NCBI RefSeq assembly: GCF_021559775.1
Contig: NZ_CP056047.1
Coordinates: forward strand, 2,480,001 to 2,544,000
Direction: 5' to 3'
Origin: Gillisella vitis
Lineage (GTDB): Bacteria > Pseudomonadota > Alphaproteobacteria > Rhizobiales > Rhizobiaceae
Length of the DNA stretch: 64,000 nucleotides
In this document: one piece after another, positions 45,111-54,254 of the stretch
Layout of the letters: every line of letters begins with the position of its first letter
Position numbering within the stretch: position 1 is the first letter of the stretch
The notes under the pieces: generated by a model
Database searches by the model: none
Told to the model about the DNA's origin: nothing
What the model saw: the letters and a program-made list of their open reading frames with translations, nothing else
Program-made: the position numbers and the translations under genes

Positions 45111-46319
45111 ATGACGCGCCCCGTGAATACGCTGGATTTTGACAAGAGACCGGAAGATACCCGCGTTGTCGTCGCCATGTCAGGCGGCGTCGATAGTTCT
45201 GTCGTGGCCGGAATGTTGAAACGCGAAGGCTATGACGTGCTGGGCATTACGCTCCAGCTTTACGATCATGGTGCCGCCGTGCATCGGGCCGGGTCCTGTT
45301 GCGCCGGTCAGGATATTGATGATGCGCGCCGGGTCTGTGAGACGCTCGGCATTCCCCATTATGTGCTGGATTACGAACAGCGCTTCCGCGACACCGTGAT
45401 CAATCCGTTCATGGACAGCTATATCGCCGGTGAAACGCCGATCCCCTGCGTGGCCTGCAACCAAACGGTCAAATTCGCCGATCTTCTAGCCACCGCCCGC
45501 GAGCTTGGGGCCGACGCACTGGCCACCGGCCACTATATCCGTTCACGCGCCACGCCTCTGCCGAACGATCCTGGCCACCGCGCCCTGTTTCGTCCGATTG
45601 ATAGCGAGCGCGACCAGAGTTATTTCCTGTTTGCCACCACCCAGGAACAGATCGATTATCTGCGCTTTCCGCTGGGCGGCCTGTCCAAGGCCGAGACCCG
45701 CAAGCTGGCCGAGGACATGGGCCTCGTCGTCGCGCAAAAGGCCGACAGCCAGGACATCTGTTTCGTGCCGCAGGGCAAATATGCCGACATCATCAACAAG
45801 CTGAAGCCGAACGCGGCATTGAGTGGCGATATCGTCCATCTCGATGGCCGGGTTCTGGGCCAGCATGAAGGCATCCTGCACTATACAATCGGCCAGCGCA
45901 AAGGCTTGGGCGTCGCCACTGGTGAGCCGCTTTACGTCGTCTATCTGGACGCCCGGTCGCGCCGGGTCATCGTCGGGCCGCGTGAAGCGCTGGAAACCCG
46001 CCGCGTCTATCTGCGTGACATCAACTGGCTGGGCGACCGCTCCATCGAGGATGAGGCAAGCGGCGGTTTTGCCTGTTTTGCCAAGGTGCGCTCCACCCGT
46101 CCCCCTGCTCCGGCCCATCTGCATGCCGATGAAACCGGCATTTATGTTGACCTCGATATGGGGGAAGCTGGCGTTGCGCCGGGACAGGCCTGCGTGCTCT
46201 ATTCGGGCGAAGGCGCCGACGCCCGTGTCTATGGCGGCGGCTTTATCGAACGCTCGGAACGCCAGGCCGAAGCCGAGACCTTCCTGAAGGCGCTTCTGGC
46301 GGGCGCGCAAGCCGCCTAA
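45111..46319 (+). CDS. mnmA: tRNA-specific 2-thiouridylase
   Basis: 402 residues. It thiolates U34 of tRNA-Lys, -Glu and -Gln using ATP and a persulfide sulfur. PP-loop [14 protein letters not shown] near residue 23, [14 protein letters not shown], the catalytic Cys pair in [11 protein letters not shown], and the C-terminal barrel [11 protein letters not shown]. Length is typical of alphaproteobacterial MnmA. A good terminator and then tRNA-Met follow. Confidence 0.96.
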   Translation: MTRPVNTLDFDKRPEDTRVVVAMSGGVDSSVVAGMLKREGYDVLGITLQLYDHGAAVHRAGSCCAGQDIDDARRVCETLGIPHYVLDYEQRFRDTVINPFMDSYIAGETPIPCVACNQTVKFADLLATARELGADALATGHYIRSRATPLPNDPGHRALFRPIDSERDQSYFLFATTQEQIDYLRFPLGGLSKAETRKLAEDMGLVVAQKADSQDICFVPQGKYADIINKLKPNAALSGDIVHLDGRVLGQHEGILHYTIGQRKGLGVATGEPLYVVYLDARSRRVIVGPREALETRRVYLRDINWLGDRSIEDEASGGFACFAKVRSTRPPAPAHLHADETGIYVDLDMGEAGVAPGQACVLYSGEGADARVYGGGFIERSERQAEAETFLKALLAGAQAA

Positions 46320-46357
46320 CCGCTTGTTGTCACAAGGCAAAATTCACGTAATGCAAC

Positions 46358-46384
46358 AGGACCGTTACCAGCGGTCCTTTTTTG
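46358..46384 (+). terminator. Rho-independent terminator of mnmA
   Basis: AGGACCG / CGGTCCT stem with 7-base loop followed by TTTTTT, 39 bases past the mnmA stop. Confidence 0.85.
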
Positions 46385-46477
46385 CATTTTGCCTGCTTGA
46401 CTTTGCAACGACGCTCGCCTTATAAGCCGCCCATCGCTTCGGACAGCTTTCTCGACAAGCAAAAGTCCTTGAGGTGC

Positions 46478-46554
46478 GGCGGGATAGCTCAGGTGGTTAG
46501 AGCGTGGGATTCATAACCCCAAGGTCGGCGGTTCAAGTCCGCCTCCCGCTACCA
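46478..46554 (+). tRNA. tRNA-Met (CAU, elongator)
   Basis: 77 bases including an encoded CCA. Acceptor GGCGGGA pairs with TCCCGCT (one G-U at the end), D stem GCTC/GAGC, anticodon stem around TCATA with anticodon CAT at 46512-46514, and T arm GGCGG-TTCAAGT-CCGCC. Position 1 is paired, so it is an elongator and not an initiator tRNA. Elongator Met is more likely than Ile2 (CAU with lysidine), but the sequence alone does not fully exclude it. Confidence 0.95.
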
Positions 46555-46639
46555 TTCTTCAAAAAACCAGACCTTTAAATATCAGCCATGGCTGGTTTTA
46601 TTTTGGCGACCTTTTTCCATCCCGGCATCTACTTCACTG

Positions 46640-46676
46640 AGAGTCTGTCAGGTTTAGATTGAGCCAGACAGACTCT
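46640..46676. repeat. 10-bp inverted repeat
   Basis: AGAGTCTGTC and GACAGACTCT are perfect complements with a 17-base loop; similar CTCTAG-ended short palindromes recur near 14265, 18640 and 31815, suggesting a dispersed small element. Confidence 0.5.
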
Positions 46677-46750
46677 AGGTTTTCCCTGAAAACCTCTAAA
46701 AGCTCTATCTTTTAAAGGCATTTTTAAACAAATAAAACCTTCGTGGATTT

Positions 46751-46791
46751 GTCAATTTTAAAGTTGACTCCGTTTGTATAGTTCATATTGT
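46751..46791 (+). promoter_or_regulatory. Candidate promoter with GTCAA-N8-TTGAC palindrome
   Basis: TTGACT (46764-46769), 16 bases, then TATTGT (46786-46791) resembles a sigma-70 promoter. The -35 overlaps a GTCAA-N8-TTGAC inverted repeat, a possible site for an iron regulator, which is a guess. Confidence 0.35.
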
Positions 46792-46849
46792 CCGCCTGTG
46801 ACGGAGACGGGATATCTCCTCACGCCGACAGCATGAAGGAAGGCGGAGC

Positions 46850-49006
46850 ATGACGAAAATGACGAAGGGGGCCGGTGGACGCGCGCAGGCTGCGAACCGG
46901 ACGATGTCCAGACATGGACAATTGCTGCTCGGCAGTATTGCCGGCCTGGCGCTGATTGCTGCCGCCTCGCAAGCGTGGTCGCAAGAGAAAGATACGGAAC
47001 TCTCGACCATTACCGTTCAGGGCAAATCCTCGGCCACCGGCCCGGATGCCAATATCGTCGCCAAAGAGACGACTGTCGGCAGCAAGACCGATACACCGAT
47101 CATCGATATTCCCCTGGCTGTCTCGGTCGTCACTCTGAAGGAAATGGAAACTCGCGGCGTCAGCGACATGCAGGCCGCCGTCGCCTATACGTCCGGTGTG
47201 GTTGTCGATGAATTCGGCTCCGACGATCGCTACGACTATTACCGTATTCGCGGCTTCGACACGACCACGCTCGGCATCTATCGCGATGGCCTGAGTGCGC
47301 GCATTCCCGCCTGGTTTACCGCAGCCCGCACCGAACCCTACGGCCTGGAACGCGTGGAAGTGCTGAAAGGCTCGACCTCCACCCTGTTCGGCCTCAACGG
47401 TCCGGGCGGGATGATCAATGCCGTCACCAAACATCCGACCGACACGTTCCATGCCGAGGTCTATACCACCTTCGGCGACAACCATATCGAAACCGGCACG
47501 GATTTTGGTGGGCCGCTCGACAAGGAAGGTGTCTTTACCTACCGCGTCACCGCCAAATGGCAGAATGCCGACCTGGGCTCGGATTATTCCAACGATGACC
47601 GCATCTACGTCGCACCGGCCCTGACCATCAGCCCGGACGAGAGCACGTCGCTGACCTTCCTGACCGACTACAACAAGCGCGACACCACACCGGCCCTGGG
47701 CTTCCCAGCCGGTCTCGACGTTGATACGACCCGGTTCTACGGCGAGCCGGACTTCAACAAGTTCGATACGATCCAGAAGGATGTCGGCTACGAGTTCCGC
47801 CACGAGATCACCGAGGGTCTGACCTTCCGGCAGAATGCCCGCTACTCGCATGTGGACCTGGATTATGAGACAGTCTATGGCGCCAGCACAGATTCGAGCG
47901 TCAATCGGGAAGCCTATGCCGTGGACGGCGTGGCGGATCGTTTCGCCATCGACAATCAGCTGGAATATGACACCAGCACGGATCGCCTCGACAGCAAGAC
48001 GTTGCTAGGCGTCGACTATGCCTATGACAGCACCCATGAAGTCATAGGCTATGGCTCGGCCCCGGGCATCGACATCAACAATCCGGTGTATTGCGGTCGC
48101 TCCTGCGTGTCTCTCGATCCCTATCTCGATTGGAAGGTCAAGCAGAAGGCGCTTGGCGTCTACGCCCAGGAACAGCTTACGCTGGATGACCGCTGGATCC
48201 TGACGCTGGGCGGGCGTTATGATTATGTCAATACCAAAGCCGACTATCTCTATACCGGCACGAGCGACAACAACACGTCGGAAGCCTTCACCAAGCGGAT
48301 CGGCTTGAGCTACAAGATCACGCCGGAACTGGCGGCTTATGCCAATTATTCCACGTCCTTCCAGCCGCTGGTGACCCCGACCGCCAATGGCTATTCCGTT
48401 GAAGGCTCCCTGAAGCCGCAGGAAGGCGAACAGTATGAAATCGGCTTGAAATACAAGCCCGATAGTTTCGACGCCCTGTTCACGGTCGCCCTGTTCGACA
48501 TAACCCAAACCAATGTTCCCTCCAACGTCACCCCCATACTACAGCGCCAGATCGGTAAGGTCGGGGTGCGCGGCGTGGAAGTGGAGGGCAAGGTGGCGCT
48601 CAACGACCGCTGGAACATGACGCTTGCCTATTCCTATTGGGATGCCGAGATCAAGGAAGACGGTACGGGCGGCGATGCCGGCAATCGCCCCGAGCGGGTT
48701 CCGAGGAACACCGCGTCGGCCTGGGTGGATTACACCATTCCCGGCGATGGCTGGCGCGGCGACCTGACGCTGGGCGGCGGTGTCCGTTATGTCGGCTCCA
48801 GCTACGGCGATTCGGCCAATACCGTGAAGGTCGATGCTTATACCGTGGTCGATGCCATGGCGAGCTACAAGGTGACAGACAACGTCACCTTCGCGATCAA
48901 TGCCAAAAACCTGTTCGACAAAAAATACGTCACCACCACCTATTACGGCAGCTCCTACTACGGCGACCGCCGCACGGTTTTGGGGACGCTGAAATATACC
49001 TGGTAA
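46850..49006 (+). CDS. TonB-dependent siderophore receptor
   Basis: 718 residues. Signal peptide cut after ALIAAASQAWSQ; TonB box near ELSTITVQGK; plug domain IPLAVSVVTLKEMETRG through GPGGMINAVTKHP; then a 22-strand barrel ending DRRTVLGTLKYTW with the terminal aromatic. The plug and barrel belong to the FhuA/FoxA/FhuE hydroxamate-siderophore group. The exact ligand is not determinable; it is 2.4 kb from fhuC-D-B. It is likely regulated by iron. Confidence 0.9.
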   Translation: MTKMTKGAGGRAQAANRTMSRHGQLLLGSIAGLALIAAASQAWSQEKDTELSTITVQGKSSATGPDANIVAKETTVGSKTDTPIIDIPLAVSVVTLKEMETRGVSDMQAAVAYTSGVVVDEFGSDDRYDYYRIRGFDTTTLGIYRDGLSARIPAWFTAARTEPYGLERVEVLKGSTSTLFGLNGPGGMINAVTKHPTDTFHAEVYTTFGDNHIETGTDFGGPLDKEGVFTYRVTAKWQNADLGSDYSNDDRIYVAPALTISPDESTSLTFLTDYNKRDTTPALGFPAGLDVDTTRFYGEPDFNKFDTIQKDVGYEFRHEITEGLTFRQNARYSHVDLDYETVYGASTDSSVNREAYAVDGVADRFAIDNQLEYDTSTDRLDSKTLLGVDYAYDSTHEVIGYGSAPGIDINNPVYCGRSCVSLDPYLDWKVKQKALGVYAQEQLTLDDRWILTLGGRYDYVNTKADYLYTGTSDNNTSEAFTKRIGLSYKITPELAAYANYSTSFQPLVTPTANGYSVEGSLKPQEGEQYEIGLKYKPDSFDALFTVALFDITQTNVPSNVTPILQRQIGKVGVRGVEVEGKVALNDRWNMTLAYSYWDAEIKEDGTGGDAGNRPERVPRNTASAWVDYTIPGDGWRGDLTLGGGVRYVGSSYGDSANTVKVDAYTVVDAMASYKVTDNVTFAINAKNLFDKKYVTTTYYGSSYYGDRRTVLGTLKYTW

Positions 49007-49034
49007 CGGGAAAACCTCACCAGGGCACAGCAAA

Positions 49035-49074
49035 CTACAGCGCCGTGCGCCATATATGGCGAATGGCGCTGTAG
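49035..49074 (+). terminator. Stem-loop after the first receptor gene
   Basis: CTACAGCGCC and GGCGCTGTAG form a 10-base stem with an inner GCGCCATATATGGCG-like palindrome. It lies 28 bases past the stop; a following TTTG gives limited support. Confidence 0.5.
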
Positions 49075-49272
49075 AGTTTGTCTGGTTCAACTTGACCCTG
49101 ACAGAGTCCAGGTCCCAATTTGCTCAGGAGAAGCGAACGCCCGCCACATCAGATAACCACATCTGATAATCCGCAAGCGTCGCGGATGTGCTTCAGCATT
49201 TAAATTGCACTTCGTCGTTCAGTCCTGCAAAGACGCTGTACCCGTCCAGCATCGAGAGGCTGCCGTCTCCTC

Positions 49273-49746
49273 TCAATTGATCGATCTCACGCGTTGCCAT
49301 CGCAGCCGTGCCACCTGTTGCTTACCATCGAGAGGAGCCGGGTCGCCGCTGAGAATGAGCACAGTGTCGGATGCGCGTTCTATATACCGCGTCTGATGCC
49401 CGCCAACCCAGTTGGGCAACAAGCTGAATTGCAGATGATGGATAACAATTGCCGCCTGCGGATCGATCGTATAGCGACCTGCATAGGCAAAATAGCTCGT
49501 GGCTGCGGCAATCAATTGATCGTCCTTTCCACCTGATATCTCTGGAAAATCATAGAGCTTGCGGTTTGCCGCCATGATCTGCACCGACATCCAGCCATCG
49601 GACGCATAGGATATGTATCCACTGACGTTTGGACCCATCACGTCCACGACGGCGCCCGCGTCATCCATGCTGGTAAAAGTTTCCAGGGACCATGTGCCCT
49701 GGAGCCAGTCAGCGAGAGGTAATTTCGAAACTGGTTGGGGCATCAT
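49273..49746 (-). CDS. Lipocalin-like domain protein
   Basis: 157 residues. GTWSLETF near the start, then GYISYASDGWMSVQIMA and YFAYAGRYTI; these match the Lipocalin-like (PF13924-type) small beta-barrel. Its ATG overlaps the cyclase stop (TGATG), so it is coupled to that gene and may bind its product. No signal peptide. Function unknown. Confidence 0.82.
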   Translation of the reverse strand: MMPQPVSKLPLADWLQGTWSLETFTSMDDAGAVVDVMGPNVSGYISYASDGWMSVQIMAANRKLYDFPEISGGKDDQLIAAATSYFAYAGRYTIDPQAAIVIHHLQFSLLPNWVGGHQTRYIERASDTVLILSGDPAPLDGKQQVARLRWQRVRSIN

Positions 49747-50636
49747 CACTCCTGAATAAAGGCAACCGCGCGAGTCCAGCCTGCGGAAGCGCCGCGGATT
49801 TTAATGGGAAAGCACGAGACTTCGAAACCTGTCGAGGGCAGGGTTTCGAGCTTTTGCAGTTTTTCCATATGGCAATAACCGATGGTCATGCCGGCAAGGT
49901 GCCCCTCCCAGATCAGGCTCTTGTCATGGGTCTGCTCATAGCGCTCAGCGGTATACTTGAATGGCGCATCCCAACTCCACGCATCCGTACCGGTGACACG
50001 GACCCCGCGCTCCAACAGGTAGAGTGTCGCATCGCGCCCCATCCCGCAACCGCTGGAGAGATAGCTGAGATTGCCGTAATGGTCCGCCGCCGAGGTGTTG
50101 ACCAGAACGATATCAAGCGGTTGCAACTCATGACCAATTCGCGCCAGTTCGGCCTCCACTTCAGCGGCGGTTACAACATGACCATCGGCCAAATGGCGGA
50201 AGTCCAGCTTGACACCGGGGCGGCAGCACCAGTCGAGCGGCACTTCGTCTATGGTGATGGCGCGTTTTCCGCCGTCCATCGTGGAGTGGTAGTGATAGGG
50301 GGCATCCAGATGGGTGCCGTTATGCGTCGTCAACCGGATCTCCTCAATGGCCCAACCCTCCCCATCGGGAAGATCCTCCGGCTTGAGGCCGGGGAAATAG
50401 GCCGCCATCTGCGACGCCATTTCTTTGTGGCTGTGATAGGTGATCTTGGGGTCAAGACCCGGGGGATCGGACGGCACGTCGTTTTCGATCACCATCGAAA
50501 TATCAACGATCTTTCGGGCGGGCTTTGCTGCGGCCACCGCCTTGGAAGAAGCCGCAAGCGCGCCCATCAGTCCGCCCATGGCAGCCATTATCGTTCTCCG
50601 GTTCGTCTTGAATTGTTCATTGTCACCGACTGACAT
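49746..50636 (-). CDS. Cyclase-family hydrolase (kynurenine-formamidase-like), exported
   Basis: 296 residues from MSVGDNEQFKTNRR. The N-terminus NRRTIMAAMGGLMGALAASS is a likely Tat or Sec export signal. The metal motif HNGTHLDAPYHYH (about 104-116) is the cyclase/kynurenine-formamidase family signature, which hydrolyses N-formyl or cyclic amide/lactone bonds. It is coupled to the lipocalin-like gene and divergent from a TetR regulator with a shared operator; hence inducible by its substrate. A TTG extension by seven codons is possible. Confidence 0.85.
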   Translation of the reverse strand: MSVGDNEQFKTNRRTIMAAMGGLMGALAASSKAVAAAKPARKIVDISMVIENDVPSDPPGLDPKITYHSHKEMASQMAAYFPGLKPEDLPDGEGWAIEEIRLTTHNGTHLDAPYHYHSTMDGGKRAITIDEVPLDWCCRPGVKLDFRHLADGHVVTAAEVEAELARIGHELQPLDIVLVNTSAADHYGNLSYLSSGCGMGRDATLYLLERGVRVTGTDAWSWDAPFKYTAERYEQTHDKSLIWEGHLAGMTIGYCHMEKLQKLETLPSTGFEVSCFPIKIRGASAGWTRAVAFIQE

Positions 50637-50699
50637 GGGCTCTAATCCTTGTTGCAATTACGTTTCCGCAGACATTGATCTGCGCATTCGATAATTAGG

Positions 50700-50715
50700 T
50701 AGGTCGAACGACCTA
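50700..50715. promoter_or_regulatory. Palindromic TetR-type operator
   Basis: TAGGTCGAACGACCTA is a perfect 16-base palindrome centred 63 bases upstream of the cyclase start and 30 bases upstream of the TetR start. ATTAGGT and ACCTAAT extend it on both sides. Confidence 0.75.
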
Positions 50716-50736
50716 ATCAATATAGGAGATTGTCAC

Positions 50737-51363
50737 ATGTCCGTGAAGAGCATCACTGCGACACGTATTCTGGACGCGGCTGAAGCTTTATTTGCTGACC
50801 TCGGTTATGATGCGGTGTCGATCAGAGCGATCACCGATAAAGCCGATGTGCGGCTTAACCTCCTCCACTACCATTTCGGAACCAAGGAGGCGTTATTCGA
50901 AGCCGTGATTGCCCGCCGGATGGTGGTTCTCAACACATGCCGTCAAGACGCGCTCAGCAAGGTCCCAGCTGGGATGGGACGTGACATCGTTGCCGAAATT
51001 CTATCGGCTTTCGTGCGGCCCTATCTGGAGCTTGCAACCAGTAGCGAAAATGGATGGGCGAGCTATGCAAGGCTGATCGCGCAGATCAGCCAATCGAACC
51101 GGCACTTGCCGCTTCTCCAGTCACACATGGACGAGACTGCCCAGCTGTTCATCGAGGCGCTTAATGCCGCTTTGCCACAAGCGCCGCGACATAGTGTGGC
51201 GCGGGCGTTCATGTTTACCGCAGCATTGATGGTGTCAGTATTCTCTGGCGTTGCCCGTATAGACGGATTAACAGGCGGTGCGATCACTGGCGGTGATCTT
51301 GAAGGGGCAATTGACCCTTTACTCGCTTATTCCCTTGCTGGCTTCCTGGAAATCTGCGGGTAA
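50737..51363 (+). CDS. TetR-family transcriptional regulator
   Basis: 208 residues. The helix-turn-helix is ILDAAEALFADLGYDAVSIR then ITDKADVRLNLLHYHFGTKEALF. The C-terminal ligand domain is helical and matches CerR/DUF1956-type TetRs. The palindrome between it and the divergent cyclase gene is its likely site, giving autorepression and control of the cyclase-lipocalin pair. It converges with fhuB, 15 bases apart. Confidence 0.9.
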   Translation: MSVKSITATRILDAAEALFADLGYDAVSIRAITDKADVRLNLLHYHFGTKEALFEAVIARRMVVLNTCRQDALSKVPAGMGRDIVAEILSAFVRPYLELATSSENGWASYARLIAQISQSNRHLPLLQSHMDETAQLFIEALNAALPQAPRHSVARAFMFTAALMVSVFSGVARIDGLTGGAITGGDLEGAIDPLLAYSLAGFLEICG

Positions 51364-51378
51364 AGGCAGGCAAGCCCC

Positions 51379-53358
51379 TCAAGCCCTCCGGCGCATTAGC
51401 AGGATCAGCACCGGCGCGCCGATCAGCGCCGAGACCAGGCCAGCGGCGATTTCGTAAGGATGGACCAGGGTCCGGCCAATCCAGTCGGCCATCATCATCA
51501 GCACGCCACCGATCAGCACCGCACCGGTCAGCTGCGGCCCGGCGCGCAGCAATCCCGCCTCGCGGGCCAGATGCGGGGCCATCAGGCCGACGAAGCTCAA
51601 GGGGCCGACCGTCAGGGTAGCCGCACCGCTGAGAGCACCTGCCAACAGCAGCAGCAACAGCCGGGCCATTGCGAGCGGCACGCCAAGTGCGCCCGCAGCA
51701 GACGGCCCCAGCGGCAGAAGGTCCAGCCACCGGCGCAGCAAGGCGACAATCACCACCAGAGCCACGGCGATGATCGTCACCGTGATGGCACTCGTCATCG
51801 TGACATTATAGGTCGAGCCGCTCATCCAGCGCATCAGGAAGGTGGCGCGAGGATCGCCGCTCGCCGCCAGCACACCGACCACGGCATCGACCATGGCGCT
51901 CAGCGCAATGCCTGCCAACAGCACCCGCTCCGGCGCAAAACCAGCCCGAGCGGCAAACAGGAAAATCACCGCCAACACAGTCAGAGAACCTGCCGCAGCA
52001 AAACCGAGTTGCATCCCAAGACTTGGCGCCGCCAGGAAGAACACCGCCACTGTGACCCCGAAGGTTGCTCCGGCGCTGATGCCCAGCACTTCCGGACTGG
52101 CCATTTCATTGCCGGTCAGCCGTTGCAGGATCAACCCAGCCACCGCCAGCATAGCGCCAGAAGCAAAGGCGGCCAACACGCGGGGAAAGCGCACAGGCAG
52201 AATTTCACTGTAGAGCGAGGGGGACAGAAAAGCCCAATCGCCGACGGTACTGCGCCCGAACAGTAGCGCCATGGCGATCAACGCAACGCCACCGATCAGC
52301 CCCACGATCAAGACCGTCCGCGTCGAGGCAAGATGCCGAGGCTTCGGCACTCGCTCGACCATGATCCGATGCCGGGTTTTCAACAGCGGCAGCAGCACAA
52401 GCAGCAGCGGCGAACCGAACAAGGCGGTGACGGCCCCGGTCGGCAGCATGTCGCTGAATTGGTCGGCAAGCAGCAGCAATGCGCTATCGGCAAAGAACAG
52501 CAGCGCCGCACCGATCAGGGTCGACCAGACCAAAAGCGCGCCGGAACGCCGCGCGCCGGTCAACCGGGCAAGCGTTGGCGCCACAAGCCCGATAAAGCCG
52601 ATCACCCCGACCGCGCTGGTGACGAAAGCCGCCAGCAGCACCGCAAGCGCAATAGCCGCCGCCCGCAGATGGCCGGTCTTGACGCCGAGCGCGGTGGCTC
52701 CTGCCTCCCCAAGTTCGACGAGAGTAAGCGGTCGCAGCAACAGGGCGGCGGCCAGTGCCACCAGCCCGACCTTGGGCAGAAGGGTGAGCGCCGGAACCCA
52801 GCTTTGCTGGGCGAGCGACCCCGCCCCCCAGATAAACAGGCTAACCAGATAGCGCTCATTGAGCAGCACTAGCACGCTCGACAGCGCCCCACACCACAGG
52901 CTGACCACCAGCCCGGACATAACCAGCGAAAACGGTGAAAAGCCACGCCGCAAGCCCATCAGCAGCACCAAGCCCGCCGCAATGGCGCTCCCGGCCAGTG
53001 CCACCATATCGCGGCCAAAACCCAGCAGACCGGGCGACAGCAGCAGCGCCAGGACGATGGCGAGATTGGCCCCCGCCGAAACGCCAAGCGTGGTCGGCGA
53101 GGCCAGCGGATTGCGCAGCACCTGCTGGAACAGCGCGCCCGACAAGGACAGCGCCCCCCCGCAGATTAGCGCCATCGCCAAACGCGGCAGGGTGGCATTG
53201 TAAAGCACGGCATAATCAATGTCGTAACCGGCACTTTCAGGCCGCGCCAGCACCGGTGCGATGCCATGCCATGCCATCAGGCCCCCAAGACCGGCAAGCA
53301 GCAGGGTGACGAGGAGCGGACCTAGATAGGACGGTCTGGAAGAGAACGGAATATTCAT
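51379..53358 (-). CDS. fhuB: Ferric-hydroxamate ABC transporter permease, double length
   Basis: 659 residues from MNIPFSSRPSYLGPL. Two fused BtuC-like halves (about 1-330 and 340-659), each with about ten helices and a conserved region (GVSAGANLAIVLALL; GISAGATFGVTVAVF). The fused permease is characteristic of FhuB. Each half has a final motif GFIGLVAPTLAR / SFVGLMAPHLAR that contacts FhuC. The start overlaps fhuD's end by four bases. A longer frame exists but enters fhuD. Confidence 0.95.
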   Translation of the reverse strand: MNIPFSSRPSYLGPLLVTLLLAGLGGLMAWHGIAPVLARPESAGYDIDYAVLYNATLPRLAMALICGGALSLSGALFQQVLRNPLASPTTLGVSAGANLAIVLALLLSPGLLGFGRDMVALAGSAIAAGLVLLMGLRRGFSPFSLVMSGLVVSLWCGALSSVLVLLNERYLVSLFIWGAGSLAQQSWVPALTLLPKVGLVALAAALLLRPLTLVELGEAGATALGVKTGHLRAAAIALAVLLAAFVTSAVGVIGFIGLVAPTLARLTGARRSGALLVWSTLIGAALLFFADSALLLLADQFSDMLPTGAVTALFGSPLLLVLLPLLKTRHRIMVERVPKPRHLASTRTVLIVGLIGGVALIAMALLFGRSTVGDWAFLSPSLYSEILPVRFPRVLAAFASGAMLAVAGLILQRLTGNEMASPEVLGISAGATFGVTVAVFFLAAPSLGMQLGFAAAGSLTVLAVIFLFAARAGFAPERVLLAGIALSAMVDAVVGVLAASGDPRATFLMRWMSGSTYNVTMTSAITVTIIAVALVVIVALLRRWLDLLPLGPSAAGALGVPLAMARLLLLLLAGALSGAATLTVGPLSFVGLMAPHLAREAGLLRAGPQLTGAVLIGGVLMMMADWIGRTLVHPYEIAAGLVSALIGAPVLILLMRRRA

Positions 53359-54254
53359 GCTTGACTGTCCAAGTAGTCGGTCAGCAGGCGCGCGAAGCGC
53401 ATGGCTTCCACCACCATCCCAAACATCAGGGTTGAGGGCAGGACGGCGAAGCGCTCCGGCTTTGCCATCGACAAGGCCTGCCAGAGCGGGCTTTTTGCCA
53501 GCACCGGCATGACATCGGCGGGAACAGGCTCGAAGGCAATCAGCCGGGCGCGCGGATCGGTGATTGTCGCCAGGGTCTCGATGCCGATCAGCTCGAAACC
53601 CCAGTAATTGCCAGGCTTCGTCCATGCATTGGTAAGGCCGAGCCGCTGGAGGACATCATGATAAAGGCCGGGCGCCGTATAGACCCGCACATGGCGGGCA
53701 TCCATGAAATTGACCAGCGCCACCGGCGGCGCATTCAGCCTGGCAAGGCGAGCGCGGCAGACATCGAAAAACGCATCGGCCTCGGCCAGAAAGGCCTCGG
53801 CCCGCGCCTCCAGCCGCATCACCTTGCCGAGATCCCGCGTCGCACTGTAAGAGGCGGTCAGGATATCGGTAGTGTCAGGCGCATAGACGCTGGCGCGAAA
53901 CAGCGGCGCCAAGGCTTGCAGCCGCGGGTTCAGCGGGTCGTTAAAGGCCGTGGACAGGATCAGGTCGGGCTTCAGGGCGATCAGCAATTCGAAATTGACC
54001 TCCCAGGACGAGCCGAGATCGATCACGCCGTCAGGCATGCGCGGCTCTTCCACCCATTTGTCCCAATCGGCCAGAGACGCCACTGCCAGAGGTGTGACCC
54101 CGAAGGCCAGCAGGGTCGAGGCAAGGCCGTAATCCAGGCAGACAACACGAGCAGGCGCAGCACTCTGGGCCCGAGCAGCAGACGCCATGAACAGGCTCAC
54201 ACCCCCCGCCAAAAGATGGCGGCGGCTGAGCGACAGGAAAGGATCAGCAGACAT
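53355..54254 (-). CDS. fhuD: Ferric-hydroxamate periplasmic binding protein
   Basis: 299 residues. Twin-arginine signal LSRRHLLAGGVSLFMASAARA, then ARVVCLDYGLASTLLAFGV and the siderophore-binding core DLILSTAFNDPLNPRLQALA, and a class-III single long helix between lobes. It carries hydroxamate siderophores to FhuB. Overlaps fhuC by 11 bases and fhuB by four, so the three are one transcript. Confidence 0.93.
   Translation of the reverse strand: MSADPFLSLSRRHLLAGGVSLFMASAARAQSAAPARVVCLDYGLASTLLAFGVTPLAVASLADWDKWVEEPRMPDGVIDLGSSWEVNFELLIALKPDLILSTAFNDPLNPRLQALAPLFRASVYAPDTTDILTASYSATRDLGKVMRLEARAEAFLAEADAFFDVCRARLARLNAPPVALVNFMDARHVRVYTAPGLYHDVLQRLGLTNAWTKPGNYWGFELIGIETLATITDPRARLIAFEPVPADVMPVLAKSPLWQALSMAKPERFAVLPSTLMFGMVVEAMRFARLLTDYLDSQA

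Larger units (their letters stand above)
46555..46849. other. Leader region of the first TonB-dependent receptor
   Basis: About 295 bases, AT-rich towards the receptor gene. It contains an inverted repeat at 46640-46676 and a possible promoter with a palindrome at 46751-46791. No gene was seen. Confidence 0.5.

Noticed and set aside
46478..46554. tRNA-Met as a genomic-island attachment site
   Set aside because: No second copy of the tRNA 3' end and no integrase in the window.
53359..53625. 89-codon N-terminal extension of fhuB
   Set aside because: It lies inside fhuD in another frame, is Arg/Asp-rich and not like FhuB.
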